Shown: positions 1 through 9,516 of the stretch, in pieces
Layout: every line of letters starts with the position of its first letter
Numbering within the stretch: position 1 is the stretch's first letter
Source: Metellina segmentata
Taxonomy: Eukaryota > Arthropoda > Arachnida > Araneae > Tetragnathidae
Reading direction: 5' to 3'
Length of the DNA stretch: 64,000 nt
Assembly: GCA_947359465.1 (NCBI GenBank)
Contig: OX375881.1
Location: 28,995,742-29,059,741 of the forward strand
Made by a program: the position numbers and the translations under genes
The notes under the pieces: model-generated
What the model was told of the DNA's origin: nothing
The model's database searches: none
What the model saw: the letters and a program-made list of their open reading frames with translations, nothing else

Positions 1-41
1 AGCCAGAAGAGGAGTCTAGAGATTACAGATACATCAGGGAA

Positions 42-368
42 ATGCTTCTGAAACGTTACAAACTCAGTGCCGAAAAATTCAGGCAGTTGTTCTCTCAACA
101 TAAAAAGACACATGAGAGCACCTGGAGAGATTTTTACTTAGAGCTGAGGACTTATTTTGAGGGATGGCTATCTGAACTGCACATCCAGGATTTTGATCAA
201 CTCAAGGATCTAATAATATCTGACCAGATGAAGAGGAAAACCCCTCCAGAAGTTAAAGAACATTTCCTTGATGAGTGGGCCGACTGCACTTCCCCTAAGG
301 AACTTGCAGAAAAACTAGAGTCGTTCGACAATTTGCGAAGTAATATGATGCGTCCAACTACATTCTAG
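42..368 (+). pseudogene. Ty3 retrotransposon gag, C-terminal part (partial)
   Basis: The 108-residue frame is a helical gag region of the SCAN-like type common in arachnid Ty3 elements; it reads LSELHIQDFDQLKDLI and KEHFLDEWADC. The gag N-terminus lies before the window. The frame ends at TAG (366-368), and a frame one base off continues directly into the protease, so the zinc-knuckle segment normally found between gag and protease is missing. That looks like an internal deletion joining gag to pol out of frame. It belongs to the same element as the downstream pol. The gag assignment is family recognition; the deletion is inferred from the missing CCHC motif. Confidence 0.7.
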
Positions 369-393
369 TACAGCTGAGTCATCTCCAGTTGCA

Positions 394-3300
394 GTGCTGA
401 GAGTGAGCATCAATGGAATATGTGAAACAGCATGTGCTGACTCTGGAGCGAGTCACTCCATCGCTGGTGAAGCACTGTACTACCTCTTACAAGAGCAGGG
501 AGCGGAATTTATTTCTACTCATCTTAGCATATCCCTCGCGGATGGACACAAGTCGGAAATGACAGTTTACACCACCCTTGTGACCGTGGAGCTTGAAGGA
601 AGATTCTTTTCAACCACTTTGATTGCATTACCCGAAGCCAAAGAAAACCGAACACTTTTGGGAACGGATTTTTTGAAGATATCTGGCGTAGTTCTAAATA
701 TAAAAGGAGACTGGTTTTTCGGCGATAGTCCTCGCCACAAATACCCATTTGCAGAACAAATGAAATCTGTGTCATTTAAGAAATTCGGAAACGAGATTAA
801 AATTAATTCGTGCTCACTTCGAGAGGTGGAAGGCCTTGCCCTTACGTCAACTCAGCGTGAAACGATGAACTGTCTCCTTAACGAGTATGAAAGGTCTTTT
901 CATCCAGGGGGAGAGGCTACCCCTTTCATTGAACACCGGATAGACACTATGGACCATCCACCTGTTGCAGTACCTCCGTACAGAGTTTCCCCAGTAAAGA
1001 AAAGTATAATGAAAAACGAGATAGAGAGAATGTTGGAAGAAGGCATAATTGAGGACTGCGAGTCACCATATGCGGCTCCTGTGGTTCTGATCCCAAAACC
1101 AAATGGAACCTACAGATTTTGCGTTGATTATCGCAAACTGAATGCCATTACGAAGACTGATACCTATCCTCTTCCACTCATTGACGACTTGCTCCACGAA
1201 GCCAAGCATACATCCTACATGTCAACGATTGACTTGCGAGCGGGTTACCATCAAGTTAACGTGGCAGTTACAGACCGTGACAAGACTGCTTTCACCTGTC
1301 CATTTGGCACTTACCGTTTTATCAGGATGCCTTTCGGGCTGAAAAACGCACCAGCAACCTTCCAAAGACTCATTGATCGTTTCAGAGGGGGTCTGAAAGA
1401 CATGCACTTGCTGTCTTACCTTGACGACATAATTGTCTTGTCAGAGACCTTTGAAAAGCATCTCTCACACTTGAGAGCTGTATTTGAGCGACTCCTTCAA
1501 TTTAAGTTGCATGCCAACCGGGAAAAATGCAACTTTGGATGCTCTAAGGTCAAATACCTAGGTCATTGGATAACTCCATCCGGACTCCAGGCTGACCCTG
1601 AAAAGACTTCCGCTATCCAGTTAATGCCAAATCCTAGAAATGTGAAACAGGTCCAATCGTTTCTGCAAACTTGTTCTTGGTATCGCCGTTTCATCCCTAA
1701 CTTTTCTGAAATTGCTCGACCCCTTAGTAATTTGACGAAGAAAAATGCCTCATGGAAATGGACAGAAGAAGAACAGAAGGCTTTCATCACCTTAAAAGAG
1801 TTGTTGATCACTCCCCCCATTCTCAAGCAAAGTGATCCATCAAAGCCCTTCATAATCCGAACGGATGCCAGTAGTTACGCCCTGGGTGCCGTACTAATTC
1901 AAGGAGACCCTCCTGAAGAACATCCCGTAGAATATGCTAGCAGACTCCTTCTTCCTGCTGAACGAAATTATTCTACCACTGAGCGTGAGGCCCTAGCTGT
2001 TGTCTGGGCCCTGGGGAAGTTTCGCGGTTACATCGAGGGACAAAAGATCACCATAGCCTCTGACCATCAACCTCTGAGGTGGTTGATGAGCCTGAAATCT
2101 CCAACTGGGAGGTTAGCCAGATGGGCATTGCAGATCCAATCCCACAATCTGCAAATAGTATATATTCCAGGAAAGGCTAATGTTGTGGCTGACTTGTTGT
2201 CTCGCCCTTTGTGTGAACACACCGAAGATCATTGTGATATCTGTATGGTATCTGTTGACATTCCCACTAGAAGTTCCAGTGACATAAGAGAAGAACAATT
2301 GAAAGATGACGAGCTAAAGAAGATTATAGACTGTTTTGAAAGCGTAGAGAAAAGCGCAGATTTTGCAAATTGGACCGATAGAGGGTACATCATGAATCAA
2401 GGTGTGCTCTATCGTTTTTCCCCCGACTCCGATTCGGAAGAAGCCCAGCTGGTCGTTCCTCTTCAGGAACGGAAGAGGGTATTAGAAGAATACCATGATG
2501 CTCCATCCGCAGGACACTATGGCGTTGAGGGCACATATCATCGGATTGCCCAGAGATACTTTTGGCCTGGTTTGCGTAAATCCATTGCTGAACACGTCAA
2601 AAGTTGCGTGGAATGTGCCCGTTTTAAAGCCTCGAACCAGAAGCCTTCTGGACTGCTCAGAACTCCCATATACAATCAGCGCTTTGAAACCTTAGCGATT
2701 GATCTGTTTGGACCTCTACCTGACTCAAAGGATGGAAACAAATGTATTTTTATAGTCGAAGACTGTTGCACCAAATGGGTTGAACTATTTGCATTACCCA
2801 ATGCCACTGCCAAGGAATGCGCTGTAACTCTCATCGAAGAAGTTTTCCTAAGATATGGAATCCCCAGGCGTGTCATTAGCGACAACGGAACGCAATTCAT
2901 TAGTGCTACAATGCAACAAGTCTGTTACATTCTTGGAATCAAACAGGAGTTGATACCTGTATATCACCCACAAGCTAACCCTGTGGAGCGAAAGAATCGG
3001 GACCTAAAGCCTCGTCTGGCTATTCTTGTGGGAAATGATCACACTGCATGGTCTGAGAAGTTGCCCATCATTCGTTTCGCCATGAACTCATCCAGATGTT
3101 CGACCACAGGCCAGACTGCAGCTTTTCTTCATTTTGGTAGAGAACTTAAAACCACAGACGATGTCCAACATGACCTTCGCTCTATTGTCTCAAATGATAA
3201 TTTTGTACCCGAAATTACCCCTTATCTTCAGAAATTTGCCAACCTAAGCACGGAAGTACAGTTATCCATGGAGAAAAGACAAGACCAGAGAAACGCCTGT

Positions 3301-3642
3301 GCGGATAAGGGAAGAAGTTCAGGACCGAGCTTTTCTCCGGGCGATTCTGTTTGGGTGACACTCCACCCTGTTAGTAATGCCAAAAAGAAACGAACAAGCA
3401 AGTTCATGCCTTGGAGGGACGGTCCCTATGTCATTCTCACTCAGCGATCACCTACTACTTATCAAATTGCCAATCCAGACTCTCCTGAAGTCTCAATGGG
3501 AGTTTATCACTCATCGGCTTTAAGACCTTGCCTTGATTCCGATGCTCCGCCTTTGGCGCCCTTACGAAAGCGTGGGCGTCCAAAGCGAAAGCATGCTGGT
3601 TCCTTGCCGGGACGTCGGCGAAACCAGAGGGGGAGTATGTAA
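394..3642 (+). CDS. pol: Ty3/gypsy Pol polyprotein (protease, RT, RNase H, integrase)
   Basis: This uninterrupted 1082-residue frame carries every Pol domain in Ty3 order. The protease has DSGASHS with its Asp at residue 16. Reverse transcriptase spans about 190-380 with SYLDDIIVLS, YLDD at 342-345. RNase H begins near TDASSYALGA (about 490). Integrase has an HHCC zinc finger near 700-745, then catalytic Asp 770 (IDLFGPL), Asp 830 (SDNGTQF) and Glu 865 (NPVERKN). The C-terminal GPY/F-type module reads MPWRDGPYVIL. The frame opens on GTG here; the natural product is presumably processed from a gag-pol precursor, so this start is only the open-frame limit. The stop overlaps the start of the 3' LTR, as is usual. 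No lesion is visible in pol, so this is a young copy, although its gag is damaged. Confidence 0.93.
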   Translation: MLRVSINGICETACADSGASHSIAGEALYYLLQEQGAEFISTHLSISLADGHKSEMTVYTTLVTVELEGRFFSTTLIALPEAKENRTLLGTDFLKISGVVLNIKGDWFFGDSPRHKYPFAEQMKSVSFKKFGNEIKINSCSLREVEGLALTSTQRETMNCLLNEYERSFHPGGEATPFIEHRIDTMDHPPVAVPPYRVSPVKKSIMKNEIERMLEEGIIEDCESPYAAPVVLIPKPNGTYRFCVDYRKLNAITKTDTYPLPLIDDLLHEAKHTSYMSTIDLRAGYHQVNVAVTDRDKTAFTCPFGTYRFIRMPFGLKNAPATFQRLIDRFRGGLKDMHLLSYLDDIIVLSETFEKHLSHLRAVFERLLQFKLHANREKCNFGCSKVKYLGHWITPSGLQADPEKTSAIQLMPNPRNVKQVQSFLQTCSWYRRFIPNFSEIARPLSNLTKKNASWKWTEEEQKAFITLKELLITPPILKQSDPSKPFIIRTDASSYALGAVLIQGDPPEEHPVEYASRLLLPAERNYSTTEREALAVVWALGKFRGYIEGQKITIASDHQPLRWLMSLKSPTGRLARWALQIQSHNLQIVYIPGKANVVADLLSRPLCEHTEDHCDICMVSVDIPTRSSSDIREEQLKDDELKKIIDCFESVEKSADFANWTDRGYIMNQGVLYRFSPDSDSEEAQLVVPLQERKRVLEEYHDAPSAGHYGVEGTYHRIAQRYFWPGLRKSIAEHVKSCVECARFKASNQKPSGLLRTPIYNQRFETLAIDLFGPLPDSKDGNKCIFIVEDCCTKWVELFALPNATAKECAVTLIEEVFLRYGIPRRVISDNGTQFISATMQQVCYILGIKQELIPVYHPQANPVERKNRDLKPRLAILVGNDHTAWSEKLPIIRFAMNSSRCSTTGQTAAFLHFGRELKTTDDVQHDLRSIVSNDNFVPEITPYLQKFANLSTEVQLSMEKRQDQRNACADKGRSSGPSFSPGDSVWVTLHPVSNAKKKRTSKFMPWRDGPYVILTQRSPTTYQIANPDSPEVSMGVYHSSALRPCLDSDAPPLAPLRKRGRPKRKHAGSLPGRRRNQRGSM

Positions 3643-3923
3643 CATATATGTTTTAAGCACCCAACTGTTGGTTTCGAAAGAGACCAATAGATGGCGCCTG
3701 GGAGGTTCCTCCTCCAATGCGCAGTTAAGTTGCGCAGATGTATTTTCAAGGGAGCCCCGGATGTACGAAAAGTGAAGTGTGATGTGACGCTTTGATGTGA
3801 AAAAGACGCGATACGACTCAGTCGCGGCCTTCATGTATATAGAGTCAATGATTGCTGTTAATAAATCGCAGTAATTACGACCAGGCAGTCCTGTCGGTTT
3901 ATTTAATCCACCACCCACACACA
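3638..3923 (+). repeat. 3' LTR of the Ty3 element
   Basis: A purine tract (agagggggag) ends just before TGTAACATATATG at 3638, the usual polypurine tract and LTR start. A poly(A) signal AATAAA occurs near 3861. The LTR probably ends at the CA of the CACACACA run near 3923. The 5' LTR lies outside the window, so the right boundary is inferred from the TG...CA rule and the change of content at the opposite-strand gag that follows. Confidence 0.6.
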
Positions 3924-3924
3924 T

Positions 3925-4299
3925 ATTCGTAAGTTGCCCGGCGCTCGAGTTGAATAATGCTGGAAAAGGTTCCTTCAGCCCAGCCAAGCACTTACATAGT
4001 TCAAATTGCATTCTTTTTTCTTCATGTTCCGCAGCTATTCTTTTCTCTTCTTTTTCTGAATTTATTCGTTCCTTTTCTGAATTTATTCTTTCTTTTTCTG
4101 CATCTCTTTCTTTTTCTGCATCCTTTCGTTCCTCAATGATGTTGTCAAGTATCCATTTAGCCTCCTCCTCATTATAATCATGTTTAGCGAGAACCGTGCT
4201 CTTCAATACCGATATTGTCATTCCGGGGGTGACTTTTAGACCTAACTCTATCGCTAACTTTGTTAAATCTTCCTTTTTTGCTCTAACTAAAAAAGACAT
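3925..4299 (-). pseudogene. Ty3 gag N-terminus, opposite-strand element
   Basis: The minus-strand frame starts MSFLVRAKKEDLTKLAIELG, a start I recognise from arachnid Ty3 gag. It continues through WILDNIIEERKDAEKE into a highly charged coiled coil of repeated EKER units. The frame then runs without a stop into the antisense strand of the LTR next door, so about 125 residues are genuine gag and the rest is read-through. This is the 5' coding end of a second element in the opposite orientation, cut by the plus-strand Ty3 copy. Upstream on its own strand lie a long AT-rich leader and a possible LTR. Confidence 0.65.
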
Positions 4300-6030
4300 T
4301 TTCGAATGAGGATAAGGTAAATATTACTTTAAAATTTCAATTCAATTTCCAAACAAATAAGGCCTAGCTCTAAAAGCTTGATGGTTTTGAACTATACTTA
4401 AAGTTGAATTCAATTTAAGTTATTACCATTTCATGTAATAAATTCCTTATTCATAACACTCCTCAAAGAACAAAACCGAAAAAAAATCAAAACATAACAC
4501 TTAAAGCAATTTGAAATCAGAAAGAACACTTTAAAAGCATGGAATATTCCTCAATAAACACTAAAGGTATCAATGCAAAAATTATTGAAAATAGTTTCTG
4601 ATACACTTATTTCTTGAACATTCCAAAAAATCAATGACCTAAATAACCTTTACCGTTCTAAAAATCGACCATAGTAATTCTTTCTTCATAAGAAAAAGAA
4701 AAGCCCAAATAATATCTGTAAAATGTTCTCAATTCCGCGAAAATACTATTGTAAAAATATATAAACAATCCGAAAATATAGCAAATATCAAAATGACCTT
4801 TCAGAATAATAGTAATTAAAATGCTAAGTCAAAAAGAATTAATAATCTTATATCAATAAGAACACTTCTTACGCAAAGAAATAAAAAGATGAAAGAGCAT
4901 ACATTTTGTCAATAAGAACCCTTCCTCCCAAAGAAATAAAAAACGAGTATTACAATTCAAATAACATCAATCAAATACTCTCCTTCAGAAACGCTTTTTT
5001 TTCAAGCAGTATTAATAGAAAAAGGATCATGAAAATAATTTATCTCTTTCCTAAATTTTCGCTAGTATGACTCATGCAATGAAAAATAAATGGAACACAT
5101 TACTCACAATCAGAATGCAGATATGAACTCCGTTAAAAGAATTCGAAATACCTTATGTCATAAACATGTCAAACATACCAAAATGTTTTGCTCGTATTAC
5201 TCGTATTTGCTAAATTATACCTTACTTTCAAAATGAATATTCTAATAATATCGTTTTCAATAAAAACAGAATTAATTTTCTGTTAAAATAAAAAGTCAAT
5301 ATACACAGGAAAATCATAAAAAGAAACAATTATCTAAACAATGTTGAGATAAATTTTCAAATAAAAAATAGCAGGAACGGATACACAAATATTTCCGACT
5401 TTTTTGAAGAACAGGATTTTGTAATTTGCAGATATTTCACAATACACTTTTGTTACCGATGCACCGCACACATCGTATCAAAAGGATTTTCACACTTGAG
5501 CCGTTGACACTTTTGATTTATCGATACACACGCGCACTAAATAGAAGATCACGAAGATGGAACACTTTCGTTTCTTGATGCACACAGCTGAGCTCACATC
5601 CAGTGCCGGGTGCACTTTGCAAAAACAAATTCCAGGGCAGGGAGTTTTCCAGTGCCGGGCGCACTTTGCGAAAACAAATTTCAGGGCAGGGAGTTTTCTA
5701 GTGCCGGGCGCACTTTGCGAAAACAAATTTCAGGGCAGGGAGTTTTCTAGTGCCGGGTGCACTTTCCAAAAACAAATTCCAGTGCAGGGCGCACTTCCTT
5801 GAAAAATCACCAGGACAGGGGCGTCCTGCGTCGACTTGGCTTTCAGCTCGTCTTGCAACGAGATTTGAGCTCCTCAGCGTAGCAAACCTAGCTACTCAAA
5901 TAGGACAGGTTATCCGTTAGGTTTGGACAGGATGTCCGCAGCAACAAGTTCTTGTTCGCAAAAGAACTTTTCACACAGGGCAGGAGAGAGAGGATAATTT
6001 TTTAAACAAGCAAAATTACTAAAATTCAGA
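4300..6030 (-). other. AT-rich leader of the opposite-strand Ty3 element
   Basis: No credible coding sequence is present. Read on the minus strand, this stretch lies between a possible LTR and the gag start, so I interpret it as the untranslated leader of that element (inference). Its distal part holds the 49-bp minisatellite at 5601-5795; the rest is AT-rich. Confidence 0.35.
5601..5795. repeat. 49-bp minisatellite, four units
   Basis: The phrase cagtgccggg(t/c)gcactttgc recurs at about 5601, 5650, 5699 and 5748, exactly 49 bases apart, with a degenerate last unit. The internal block cagggcagggagttttc is also conserved. The repeat is GC-richer than its surroundings. Open frames on both strands here come only from the repeat. 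Confidence 0.9.
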
Positions 6031-6450
6031 TTCAGGCCGTAGCCCTCAAATTTATGTGGATCGGTGTCTAGGGGGTATGAATTTACTGCTTAAAATGACA
6101 ACAAACTTCTTAAAAAACAACAAAACATTTATTCACAATTATATAGTTTAGGGGGGAAATTACTACAACAGATATTTACATAAAGCGTTATTATCTTACA
6201 TTCGTTTCTCTCTCTCCTTTTGGCGCCCTATCACAACAAGCGACGCAGTCAAAAAAACGCGTCTTCCTCACACGGACGTTAATGGCGATCTTTCCTATTC
6301 TAGAAGGAACATTCTTATCGCAAGAGCGCGCCAAAAGAGAAGTGTTAATACAGGACTAGTAGCGCCATCTATCGCTAGATATTGCAACTGGTTAACTAAA
6401 TCCTACATAAATGATACAGGAAATCTCACATGCTATCTTGAATAGGGAAA
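6031..6450 (-). repeat. Possible 5' LTR of the opposite-strand Ty3 element
   Basis: On the minus strand this block has a candidate AATAAA poly(A) signal (complement near 6130), GC-rich promoter-like DNA and a position upstream of the gag leader. No second copy is available in the window and the ends were not defined, so the boundaries are approximate. Confidence 0.3.
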
Positions 6451-7061
6451 GAACATTTTCAAGAGGAAATGTCCCTCAAGCCCATCCAGTGATTAGGGGG
6501 GCGCAATACCTGATGAACTTAATTATTTGAATCGGGAAGGTATCGTTTCGTTTTCCAGTTCAAAGATTTCAACTGTTTTAATGGCCGCATGACTAAACTA
6601 CCACACAGGTGCAAATATGTTACTCAAAATAGATTGTAAAGGAGAATGCTATTTAAAAGGTGTACAGATAATTATTACATTTGAAGACAAAGTATAAACC
6701 ATTATAGTCATTGAAGTTAATCAATTAATTCGGACTTCATGAGCACCGAAAACATAATAGGAACCTCAAATCATTTATCCTCACAAATATAGTGTAATTA
6801 TCCCGTTGATTATCCAAACCTGTCCCCCATTACTTTAAGTACGTTTGTCCGTAGTTTATGAAGTGTTCTCATCTAGTTCAGTTTCACTGACAGTTGTCCC
6901 GCGATTGTACCGCTTTTTAACAGTTCGAGTTTGTTGTTTTTAAATTTAACAGTTCTGTGCATTACTTCTTGCAAGTTAAAAGGTAAGCTCTACTTAATAT
7001 ATTTCATGCTATTATTTAAGTAGTACATTTGTAAACATTGTGTTTTGCCATATTTCGTAGA
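6451..7061. other. No recognisable feature
   Basis: AT-rich DNA without a convincing frame. A splice-donor-like AAAAGGTAAGC occurs near 6980, which could end a 5' untranslated exon, but nothing else supports a gene here. Confidence 0.3.
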
Positions 7062-8150
7062 CGTTTAAAACTTAATTGTGGAAATGTAACACGCCCATAT
7101 TAATGTTAAAATTGATGTGTTCATCCATGTGTATTTAGACGAAGAGTGGTATTGGGGAACTTTGCAATTTAAACTTCTTCTAAATTTCTTGAACTTCTAA
7201 ATTTAAGATAAAGAAGAGAAGGTTAGTTAAAATGTATTTCAACTTTTTTGCAATTGAAGAAAATTTTAAATTGTCGCACTGGCAATATGAATACGTTTTG
7301 TCGAAATAGGCCGAATTGAATGAAACATTCAATATTATGTAACATATTATGAGTGAAATATTCAGTAAGAAATTTTTATCTTGTTAATTGAAATAATCTG
7401 CTTAATAATAATAATTTTGTGCCGACCAACCGGTATAGTGGTTAAGGTGTAAGCCTCTAGATCGGAAGGTTCCTGGTTCAAATCCGGCAAGGATGTTTGT
7501 AAGCGTATGGTGTAGAGGCGGCTGGTGCACCTTGAATCTGTCGTGACCGAGAGTCCTCACGTTGGGTTGTTGTGGACGTTTGGAGAGTGGGGTGTTAGCT
7601 CAGTTGTTGCTTCGTCATCTGACAGTTGTTCAAAAATTACGACGTGTTGTCCAGGAATCTTTCCCTTAAGGGATTGATCTCGGACCGTCGTCAATAGCCC
7701 GTTGTGTTGCTCTAGTACGACGTTAATTAAAAACTACCAATTACCTTTAATAATAATTTTGCAAGTACGTATGTATATATATATGGCGATTAAAACTTAA
7801 TTGGTGAAAATGTAATATATACTAATGTCAAAATCGACGTGTCCCTCTATGTGTATTTAGACGAAGAGTGGTATTGAGGAACTTTATACTTCTAAATTTA
7901 AGATAAAGAAGAAGTGTCTATTTAAAATGTATTTCGACTTTTTTTGCCCTAACCCCCCCCCTCCCCCCCCCCCCTCCCCCTGAATTGAAGAAAATTTAAA
8001 ATTGTCGCACTGCAATATCAACACGTTTAGCCGAAATAAGCCGAATCGAATGAAACATTCAATATTCTGTAACATATTATGAGTGAAATATTCAGTAAGA
8101 AATTTTTATCTTGTTAAGGGAACAAACCTGCTTAATAATATGAATTTTGC
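7062..8150. repeat. Old tandem duplication split by a SINE
   Basis: Two diverged copies of a block of about 350 bp occur at about 7062-7405 and 7788-8150. Shared landmarks are gacgaagagtggtattg, gaaacattcaatatt and gagtgaaatattcagtaag, about 722 bp apart. Removing the SINE and one copy of its target duplication gives an original period of about 380 bp. A poly-C run near 7950-7980 interrupts the second copy. Confidence 0.85.
7420..7747 (+). mobile_element. tRNA-derived SINE (family A), full length
   Basis: The head carries RNA polymerase III promoter boxes: an A-box-like tagtggttaagg (7436-7447) and a B box ggttcaaatcc (7475-7485). The 328-bp body ends in a conserved tail (gtacgacgttaattaaaa). 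It is flanked by a 14-bp target duplication, taataataattttg, at 7406-7419 and 7748-7761. Related copies occur at 25080, 33661, 34494, 42680 and 47210, with tail fragments at 9482, 55921, 57041 and 59220. The tRNA of origin was not identified. Confidence 0.92.
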
Positions 8151-8675
8151 AAGTACGTAAGGATACATGTATATATTTATATCATTCAAATACGCAAATT
8201 AACGAAATATTTATATTTTTTATTTTTTTAAAATTGTATCCAACTATATACATAGAACTACAGATTATTACTATTTTTTAAGCTGTCAAGTTATCAAAAA
8301 ATTATCTTCCAATTATGTAATTTAGCAGGAGATAATGAATTGGAATCATAGCATCATTGAAAGGGTAATTGATTTATACAGCCAGCAACCGGAATTATGG
8401 GACCAAACCAGCAATGACTACCATCTTAAAAACAAAAACAAATGATGCTTGGGAGCTTATTGCAAGCCAAATGGATTGCGAATCGAGAGAAGTTAAAAAC
8501 AAATTAGTTTCTCTGTTAGCGTCCTATAGAAGGGAAAAGCTGAAAGTGAAGAAGTCGATGGGCACTGGAAAAGGTATGAAACTACGCTCTATATAAAAAT
8601 ATTAATTATGGAAATAATAATACTAATAATTGTTTGAATTGGCGAATATGAAAAGCATGGAAATTATTATGTTAT

Positions 8676-8765
8676 GTTTATGTAAACATTCGACTTTTAT
8701 CTATAAACGATTATAGAGGAGATAGGTTTTGGTAACTCCGACCCTTTATTTCAAAAAATAATACA
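8676..8765. repeat. 90-bp direct repeat, left copy
   Basis: This 90-bp block, from gtttatgtaaacattcgac to aaaaaataataca, reappears without visible difference at 10851-10940. Here it lies in the first intron of the MADF gene. Confidence 0.93.
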
Positions 8766-9121
8766 GGCGCACTTTTAAATGGAAAAAATTGTATTAATAC
8801 AAAATAAGGTGGAGTGGTCGCAAACGGGACTGTAGCGCCAAGGCGTTTGTTTTGGTCGCCAAACCAAGATGGCGGAGATCGCCATAACAAGATGGCGCGG
8901 TGTCCATGTAGCAAAATTCACACTGTGAACCTTTGCATAAATGGATTTGATAGCAATTTCTATGGATTTTATAGTAATTTTTTGCGAAATGGTATAGAAA
9001 AATGAAACTTACCCTCATTTTGTCGCCACATTATAAATCGCTAGAAAATTCGATGCACGAAAGAATATTCGTATTTTAACGGAGGAAGATGCCCGGATAA
9101 TCTCTCTCAACGACCTCAATG

Positions 9122-9445
9122 TCACCGTGTTTTAGCGGCAGCAAGTACATCTGCAAATTTGCTACTGCCTACATTAGTTGCGGGAAGAGTACCAAACTCC
9201 TTGAATATACCATCCTTTCGGCAATATGCTGCACATTCCGCTGGTGATCCACGAACAGCTTCAAAATGCGAATCATTGTCAAGCTTCATGATCTCGGATA
9301 TTCTACGCCGTTGTTTAAAATAAATATAGCCCTGACAATGGACGCGTTTAGTCTTCGGACAGATCTCCCTACCGAAGCAAATATATTCATGGCAATCAGA
9401 GTTCGCGAACGGCTCATTCTCAACTTGAAAAAAAGTAAACACCAA
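9122..9445 (-). pseudogene. CRESS-virus-like replication initiator (Rep) HUH domain, broken
   Basis: The 107-residue frame holds the rolling-circle motifs in the right order and spacing. There is a degenerate motif I (FTFF), motif II with the H-C-Q arrangement (HCQGYIYF, near residue 40) and motif III (YCRKDG, the YxxK nicking site, near residue 75), followed by FKEFG. This order matches the endonuclease half of circovirus-like Rep proteins, which nick an origin and start rolling-circle replication. The frame is broken upstream of motif I. It is lost again just after the open frame, where recognisable linker sequence resumes in another frame and then meets a stop. The superfamily 3 helicase half is absent. 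The fragment lies entirely inside the inverted-repeat element. I saw no nonanucleotide origin hairpin. Confidence 0.75.
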
Positions 9446-9481
9446 CCTTTACACACAAAAAAAAACACGGTAATTAACTGG

Positions 9482-9516
9482 TAATTTTTAGTTAACGTCG
9501 TACTAGAGTAACACAA
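9482..9516 (-). mobile_element. 5'-truncated SINE family A tail
   Basis: The phrase gtaatttttagttaacgtcg followed by tactagagtaacacaac matches the 3' end of family A SINEs in minus orientation. It lies inside the Rep-bearing element and is followed by a short spacer and a run of A at about 9526-9543. Confidence 0.6.

Noticed and set aside
3562..3924. Continuation of the minus-strand gag frame
   Set aside because: This part is the antisense of the neighbouring LTR and pol end.
5490..5802. Open frames on both strands over the minisatellite
   Set aside because: They arise from the 49-bp repeat and have no domain.
7430..7500. Possible tRNA gene (A and B boxes)
   Set aside because: The boxes head a 328-bp unit with a conserved body and tail, a 14-bp target duplication and several relatives, so it is a SINE.
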